Positions 48,893 to 52,742 of a stretch of DNA of 52,742 bases are shown in pieces. Every line of letters starts with the position of its first letter. The stretch's first letter is position 1. A program made the position numbers and the translations under genes. The notes beneath the pieces were generated by a model. That model made no database searches, was not told where the DNA came from, and saw nothing but the letters and a program-made list of their open reading frames with translations. This stretch comes from JBPCOI01 sp051000395. Its GTDB lineage: Bacteria; Actinomycetota; Actinomycetes; Mycobacteriales; Jatrophihabitantaceae. The stretch spans positions 1 to 52,742 of the forward strand of contig JBPCOI010000018.1 in NCBI GenBank assembly GCA_051000395.1, written 5' to 3'.

Positions 48893-50461
48893 CTACTCGA
48901 CGTAGAAGGCGCGGACGGCGTCGATTGTGTCCGCTTCCTCGGGACGCTTGTCGTCGCGGTAGCGCACCACCCGGGCGAAGCGCAGCGCAAGGCCGCCGCG
49001 GTAACGGGACGAGCGCTGTACACCGTCGAACGCGATCTCGACGACCTGTTCGGGCCGTAGCCGCACCACCCAGCCTCCCCCGTCGGCTACGCCCTCGCTG
49101 TCGGGGGGACCCCCTCCGGTCGGTCCGTCCGCAAGCTCGAGGAAACGCTCCGTCTGCCAGGCGAGCATGACGTCGGTCATCCCTTTGAAGGTCTTGCCCA
49201 GCATGAGGAAACCGCCGCTCGCCGGATCGCGCGCGCCGAGATGGATGTTGGACAGCTTGCCCGTGCGCCGTCCCGAACCCCACTCCACCGCGAGCACCAC
49301 CAGGTCCAGGGTGTGCACCGGCTTGAGCTTCAGCCAACCCGCGCCCCGGCGGCCGGCCTCGTAGGGCGCGGTCAGCGACTTCGCCATCACGCCTTCATGG
49401 CCGGCAGCGAGCGTCTGGTCCAAGAACTCTTGTGCAGAAAGGGCGTCAGCCGTGACGAGGCGCCCGATCCGTTCGGACTCGGGCACGACAGCGTCCAGCG
49501 CCGCGAGACGCTCGGCGCCCGGCGCATCGAGCAGGTCAGCACCGTCGAGGTGCAGGACGTCGAACAGGAATGCCCGCAGCGGCAGTACGCCGGACGCGTC
49601 CGCGACGTCGGTGCTGCGGCCGAAGCGGGACGCGGTGATCTGGAACGGGTGCGGCCGTCCGTCCGGTCTCAGCGCGATCGCCTCGCCGTCGGCCACCAGG
49701 CTCCGCACCGGCAGCGCGCGCAGCGCCGTCACGATCTCGGGCAGGCGCGCGGTCACGTCGTCCAGCGTGCGGGTGAAGATCGCGATCTCGTCGCCGTCGC
49801 GATGGAGCTGGATGCGCGCGCCGTCCAGTTTCGCCTCGAACAGCGCCTCGCCGCCGAGCCGGGCAAGCGCGTCGTCGACGGAGGTGGCCGTCTGCGCGAG
49901 CATCGGGCTGATCGGGCGCCCGACCTGCAGCGAGAACGCCGCCAATGCCGCCGCTCCCCCGCTCAGCGCCGCCGCGCCGACTGCCGCCAGATCACCACAG
50001 AGCATGGCCGCACGGCGCACGTCGGGCGCAGGCACGCTCGCCGCGCGCGCGACCGCATCGGTCATGACTCCCAGTAGCGCACCCTGCCGCAGATCACCGC
50101 CGAGCAGCCGCCGCAGGAAGATCTGCTCGTCCGCGGTGGCCGCGGCGAGCAACCCGGCGAGCAGCGACGCGCGATTGCGCTGAGAACCGGTGCCCGAAAG
50201 CGCGCCGATGGCGCCGAAGGTGGCGTCGACGGCGGTCACGGTGAGCGACGGTTCGTCCGCCGGTGCGGGCGTCTCGCGCAGCGCCGCCCAGCCGACGCCG
50301 ATCTGCCGCTGTGGCAGCTCGCCGGCCAGCCAGGAGACGACGGTGGCGACCTCGTCCGGTGCCGCCGCGCGCAACGCGTCGGCGATGCGGGCGATCTTGT
50401 CCAGCCGCGCCGACATGGCGCCGACGGCAGCGGATGCGCGGGCTACCTCGGCGAGCAGCAC
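48893..50461 (-). CDS. ATP-dependent DNA ligase (LigB-like)
   Basis: This 522-residue ligase has its adenylation Lys K211 in LFEAKLDGARIQLHRDG. The N-terminal DNA-binding domain covers residues 1-190. Downstream motifs are VADGEAIALRPDG and FDVLHLDG, then GHEGVMAKSLTAPYEAGRRGAGWLKLKP. The OB domain ends RPEQVVEIAFDGVQRSSRYRGG. A glycine-rich insert at about residues 447-463 (TGGGPPDSEGVADGGGW) interrupts the OB domain relative to my memory of the family, and coincides with a DNA inverted repeat. It supplements the NAD-dependent LigA in repair. Confidence 0.93.
   Translation of the reverse strand: MLLAEVARASAAVGAMSARLDKIARIADALRAAAPDEVATVVSWLAGELPQRQIGVGWAALRETPAPADEPSLTVTAVDATFGAIGALSGTGSQRNRASLLAGLLAAATADEQIFLRRLLGGDLRQGALLGVMTDAVARAASVPAPDVRRAAMLCGDLAAVGAAALSGGAAALAAFSLQVGRPISPMLAQTATSVDDALARLGGEALFEAKLDGARIQLHRDGDEIAIFTRTLDDVTARLPEIVTALRALPVRSLVADGEAIALRPDGRPHPFQITASRFGRSTDVADASGVLPLRAFLFDVLHLDGADLLDAPGAERLAALDAVVPESERIGRLVTADALSAQEFLDQTLAAGHEGVMAKSLTAPYEAGRRGAGWLKLKPVHTLDLVVLAVEWGSGRRTGKLSNIHLGARDPASGGFLMLGKTFKGMTDVMLAWQTERFLELADGPTGGGPPDSEGVADGGGWVVRLRPEQVVEIAFDGVQRSSRYRGGLALRFARVVRYRDDKRPEEADTIDAVRAFYVE
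49074..49120. repeat. Small palindromic insert within the ligase gene
   Basis: CCCCCG (49077-49082) pairs with CGGGGG (49102-49107), and the latter overlaps GGGGGGACCCCC (49103-49114). The segment is read in frame as a Gly-rich loop. It looks like a short mobile palindromic repeat that inserted without breaking the frame; this is inference. Confidence 0.45.
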
Positions 50462-50498
50462 GCGCCGCCGCCACGCACGTCCTGAAAACCGGACGGCA

Positions 50499-51812
50499 TC
50501 AGCAGGAGGCCAGCAGTCGGTCCAGCACCCGTACGCCGAACTTCAGGCCGTCCACCGGCACCCTCTCGTCGATTCCGTGGAACAGCGACATGAAGTCCAG
50601 CTCGGGCGCCAGCAGCAGTGGTGAGAACCCGAAGCAGCGCATCCCCAGCGTGGAGAACGACTTCGCGTCCGTCCCGCCGCTCATCAAGTAGGGCAGCGGG
50701 TGTGCGCCGGGGTCCTCGGCTCGCAGCGCGGCGGACATCGCGTCCACCAGGGCGCCGTCGAAGGAGGTCTCGACCGCGATGTCCCGCACCAGGAACTCGC
50801 GTACCACGTCGTCGCCGATCAGTTCGTCGATCGCCGCGAGCAGCGAGTCCTCCTCACCGGGCAGGAACCGCGCGTCGACGGTCGCCTCCGCGCGGGACGG
50901 GATGACGTTGGCCTTGTAGCCGGCTTCGAGCATCGTCGGGTTCGCGGTGTTGCGGATCGTCGCCCCGATCATGCGGGCGGCACCACCGAGCTTCGGCAGC
51001 CACCTGTCCACCTGGTCCGGGTCGAGAGCCATTCCCGTCACCTCGGCGATGCCCTCGATGGTGGCGCGAACGGTGTCGGTGAACACGATCGGGAACTCGT
51101 GGGCGCCGATACGCGACACCGCGGCGGCCAAGCGGGTGACCGCGTTGTCGTCGTGCACCATGGAGCCGTGCCCGGGACGCCCGGTCGCACGCAGGCGCAG
51201 CCAGTTGATGCCCTTCTCCGCGGTCTGGATGAGGTACAGGCGGGTGCTGGCGTCCAGGGTGATGCTGAACCCGCCGACCTCGCTGATCGCCTCGGAGCAG
51301 TCCGCGAACAGATCGCGGTGATGGTCGACCAGGTAGTGCGCGCCCTGGCGTCCGCCGGCCTCCTCGTCGGAGACGAACGCGAGCACGATGTCGCGTGGGG
51401 GCTTGCGGCCGGTGCGCGCCCACTCGCGCACGAGGGCCAGCACCATCGCGTCCATGTCCTTCATGTCGATCGCGCCGCGCCCCCACACGTAGCCGTCGCG
51501 GATCTCTCCGGCGAACGGATCGACCGACCACTCGCCGGCGTCGGCGGGGACGACGTCGAGGTGGCCGTGGATCAGCAGCGGCGCGCGACTGGAATCGCTG
51601 CCTTCGATGCGGGCGAGGGTCGAGGCCCGGCCTGGTTCGGCCTCGATGATCTGCGAGACGATGCCGACTTCGTCGAGCTTGGCTGCCACCCACTCTGCCG
51701 CCGGTCGTTCCGGCCGCGTGGGGTTGGACGTGTCGATGCGGATCAGGTCGGCGAGCAGGTCGACGACCTCGTCCTCGGCGGTGACCTGTGCTGTGGCTGC
51801 TCGTTCGCTCAT
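50499..51812 (-). CDS. M20/M28-family zinc peptidase (dipeptidase-like)
   Basis: This 437-residue protein has the zinc sites of M20 peptidases: LLIHGHLDVVPAD with the first His, RGAIDMKDMDAMV with the bridging Asp, and FVSDEEAGGRQGAHYLV with the general-base Glu pair. SGGTDAKSF is late in the sequence. A dimerisation domain interrupts the catalytic one. It hydrolyses dipeptides or N-acylated amino acids in the cytoplasm; the substrate is unknown. GTAGG lies near the ATG but no clear promoter is seen. Confidence 0.92.
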   Translation of the reverse strand: MSERAATAQVTAEDEVVDLLADLIRIDTSNPTRPERPAAEWVAAKLDEVGIVSQIIEAEPGRASTLARIEGSDSSRAPLLIHGHLDVVPADAGEWSVDPFAGEIRDGYVWGRGAIDMKDMDAMVLALVREWARTGRKPPRDIVLAFVSDEEAGGRQGAHYLVDHHRDLFADCSEAISEVGGFSITLDASTRLYLIQTAEKGINWLRLRATGRPGHGSMVHDDNAVTRLAAAVSRIGAHEFPIVFTDTVRATIEGIAEVTGMALDPDQVDRWLPKLGGAARMIGATIRNTANPTMLEAGYKANVIPSRAEATVDARFLPGEEDSLLAAIDELIGDDVVREFLVRDIAVETSFDGALVDAMSAALRAEDPGAHPLPYLMSGGTDAKSFSTLGMRCFGFSPLLLAPELDFMSLFHGIDERVPVDGLKFGVRVLDRLLASC

Positions 51813-51866
51813 GGTGTCGTTCCTACCAGCCTGGCGGGCGACCCGGCGGCTTCGAGGCGCAGCGGT

Positions 51867-52505
51867 TCATCGGGCGCGCTGCCCGCGGTGTCCGGCGGCA
51901 AGGACGACGGCGATCACCGAGAGCGCCAGAACCAGCAGCGTCGCGATCAGCAGCGCCGTCGCGCCGGGAGCAGTCGCCTGCTGCGCAAAGCCGAGCGACG
52001 GTTGGGCAGGATGCCTGCCGGTGCTCCCCGGCGCGACCGTGCTCGGCCGCGCGGAGGACTTCGGCGCCGCCCTCGCCGGGTCTGGCGCGGCTTGCCGCGC
52101 ACCGCGGGTCGTCGGCGCATCGGACGTCGCCTGGACACTCGCGCGGGGCAAGGCGACCGCGGGCGGGGGCGCCGCCGGCGAGAGCACGCTGGCTGGTCGA
52201 GTGGGGCGGCCTGGTGCGGCGACGCCGACGGGACGAGCGCGGTGAGCGGAGCCAGCGCCGAGCACCCGGCCGAGCACACCGGTCACACCATTCGTGACGG
52301 CGCCGAGCGTGCCGATGAGACCGGTGAGCGCCGAGCCGGCGGAACTGCCGTTGACCGGCGGTGCCGGCGGTCCGCTCGCGACGGTGAGCCGCTGATCCGG
52401 CCGATTCGCAAGCGCCGACGCGGCGCTCAGCGTCAGCCCGATCGCGAGACACGCGAGCAACACGGCCAGCCGCAGTACGGCTGCCAGCCACCCGTTGCGC
52501 GCCAT
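51867..52505 (-). CDS. Secreted Pro/Ala-rich envelope protein
   Basis: This 212-residue protein has an N-terminal signal peptide (LAAVLRLAVLLACLAIGLTLSA, cut after about residue 33), a short Gly/Leu repeat segment (LTGLIGTLGAVTNGVTGVLG), a disordered Pro/Ala/Arg stretch of about 100 residues, and a C-terminal helix LLIATLLVLALSVIAVVLAAG followed by RGQRAR. This resembles a cell-surface protein anchored by its C-terminus. No conserved domain was recognised. Confidence 0.7.
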   Translation of the reverse strand: MARNGWLAAVLRLAVLLACLAIGLTLSAASALANRPDQRLTVASGPPAPPVNGSSAGSALTGLIGTLGAVTNGVTGVLGRVLGAGSAHRARPVGVAAPGRPTRPASVLSPAAPPPAVALPRASVQATSDAPTTRGARQAAPDPARAAPKSSARPSTVAPGSTGRHPAQPSLGFAQQATAPGATALLIATLLVLALSVIAVVLAAGHRGQRAR

Positions 52506-52637
52506 CGACGTTCACCGTTTCTTCGAAGCCGGTACCGACGCGAGGTTAGCTTCGTGTGAGCTTTGGAGCGAATCGGTGCGACCGTCCGCTGCGCCGACGG
52601 CGGTGCGCAGCACCCGGGACGCGGCGTACGAATGGGC

Positions 52638-52643
52638 TAGACT
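52638..52643 (+). promoter_or_regulatory. -10 element of tRNA-Leu
   Basis: TAGACT, 12 bases before the tRNA 5' end at 52656. No clear -35. Confidence 0.4.
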
Positions 52644-52655
52644 CGCTGGGCACTC

Positions 52656-52740
52656 GTCCGGGTGGCGGAATGGCAGACGCGCTAGCTTGAGGTGCTAGTG
52701 CCCTTTATCGGGCGTGGGGGTTCAAGTCCCCCCTCGGACA
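52656..52740 (+). tRNA. tRNA-Leu (anticodon GAG)
   Basis: The acceptor stem GTCCGGG pairs with CTCGGAC at 52733-52739, with one G-T pair. The anticodon stem CTAGC/GCTAG encloses TTGAGGT, giving anticodon GAG for CTC and CTT. The T-arm reads GGGGGTTCAAGTCCCCC. A long variable arm (TGCCCTTTATCGGGCG) is the class II mark of tRNA-Leu. The discriminator A is 52740. CCA is not encoded (ACA follows), so it is added after transcription. Confidence 0.95.
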
Positions 52741-52742
52741 CA

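Noticed and set aside
52700..52742. Encoded CCA at the tRNA-Leu end
   Set aside because: The bases after the discriminator are CA preceded by A, so the triplet is ACA and not CCA.
1..52742. CRISPR arrays, rRNA genes and intact prophage
   Set aside because: No regularly spaced direct repeats, rRNA-like sequence or phage structural genes were seen.

Overview
The window is very GC-rich actinobacterial chromosome. It encodes mycothiol ligase (mshC), a mycothiol-dependent formaldehyde dehydrogenase, an F420-type LLM enzyme, the Pup-proteasome ATPase (arc/mpa) and Dop. Genes often start with GTG, and many have a TANNNT -10 box only 6-7 nt upstream of the start codon. The order trmI / RecB-like nuclease / metH / PAC2 / mshC / DUF3090 / phosphoglycerate-mutase-like / uppP matches, from memory, the Mycobacterium tuberculosis Rv2112c-Rv2140c neighbourhood. 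A soil or rock actinobacterium near Frankiales/Jatrophihabitans/Nakamurella is my inference; no species can be assigned.

Region 1 (1-4300) is a decayed mobile or accessory area. It holds a transposase-like tail, a Tn3-transposase N-terminal remnant, a possible frameshifted membrane protein, an unrecognised 478-aa protein, a tyrosine-recombinase-like pseudogene with an in-frame TGA and a frameshift, an intact VapBC pair and a DUF1059 protein.

Region 2 (4300-14100) is metabolic. An AraC/VOC pair is followed by a four-gene, end-to-start overlapping formate dehydrogenase operon (small coupled protein, molybdopterin subunit with Cys instead of Sec, four-cluster ferredoxin subunit, NrfD-like membrane subunit). 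After it come an ArsR-MFS pair with a repeated operator, an alpha/beta hydrolase and a membrane-anchored Ser/Thr-rich protein.

Region 3 (14100-28800) carries dop, a TSUP permease, arc/mpa, ferredoxin, trmI, a site-2 protease, a signal peptidase with a roughly 510-residue disordered N-terminus, a RecB-like nuclease, a HAD phosphatase, an ohrR-OsmC peroxide pair, an MFS pump, mycothiol-dependent formaldehyde dehydrogenase and a PEBP protein. pup, prcBA and pafA are not next to dop and were not seen in the window.

Region 4 (28800-43300) carries an ABM monooxygenase, metH, PAC2, mshC, SRPBCC, the minus-strand cluster LLM-uppP-PGM plus DUF3090-SCO1664, an aldo/keto reductase, a RecD2-like helicase and a P-loop kinase.

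Region 5 (43300-52742) carries a flavin monooxygenase, GNAT, a VapC with a vestigial antitoxin, a carboxylesterase, a DUF5703 protein, a GlsB/YeaQ membrane protein divergent from a LuxR-type response regulator across CACCCCTAGG repeats, an ATP-dependent DNA ligase, an M20 peptidase, a Pro-rich envelope protein and tRNA-Leu(GAG) at the right edge.

Formaldehyde dehydrogenase, mycothiol synthesis and formate dehydrogenase together suggest a formaldehyde-to-CO2 detoxification and energy route. No gene-free stretch longer than about 300 bases remains, apart from the degenerate left end. No CRISPR array, rRNA or intact transposon was seen.
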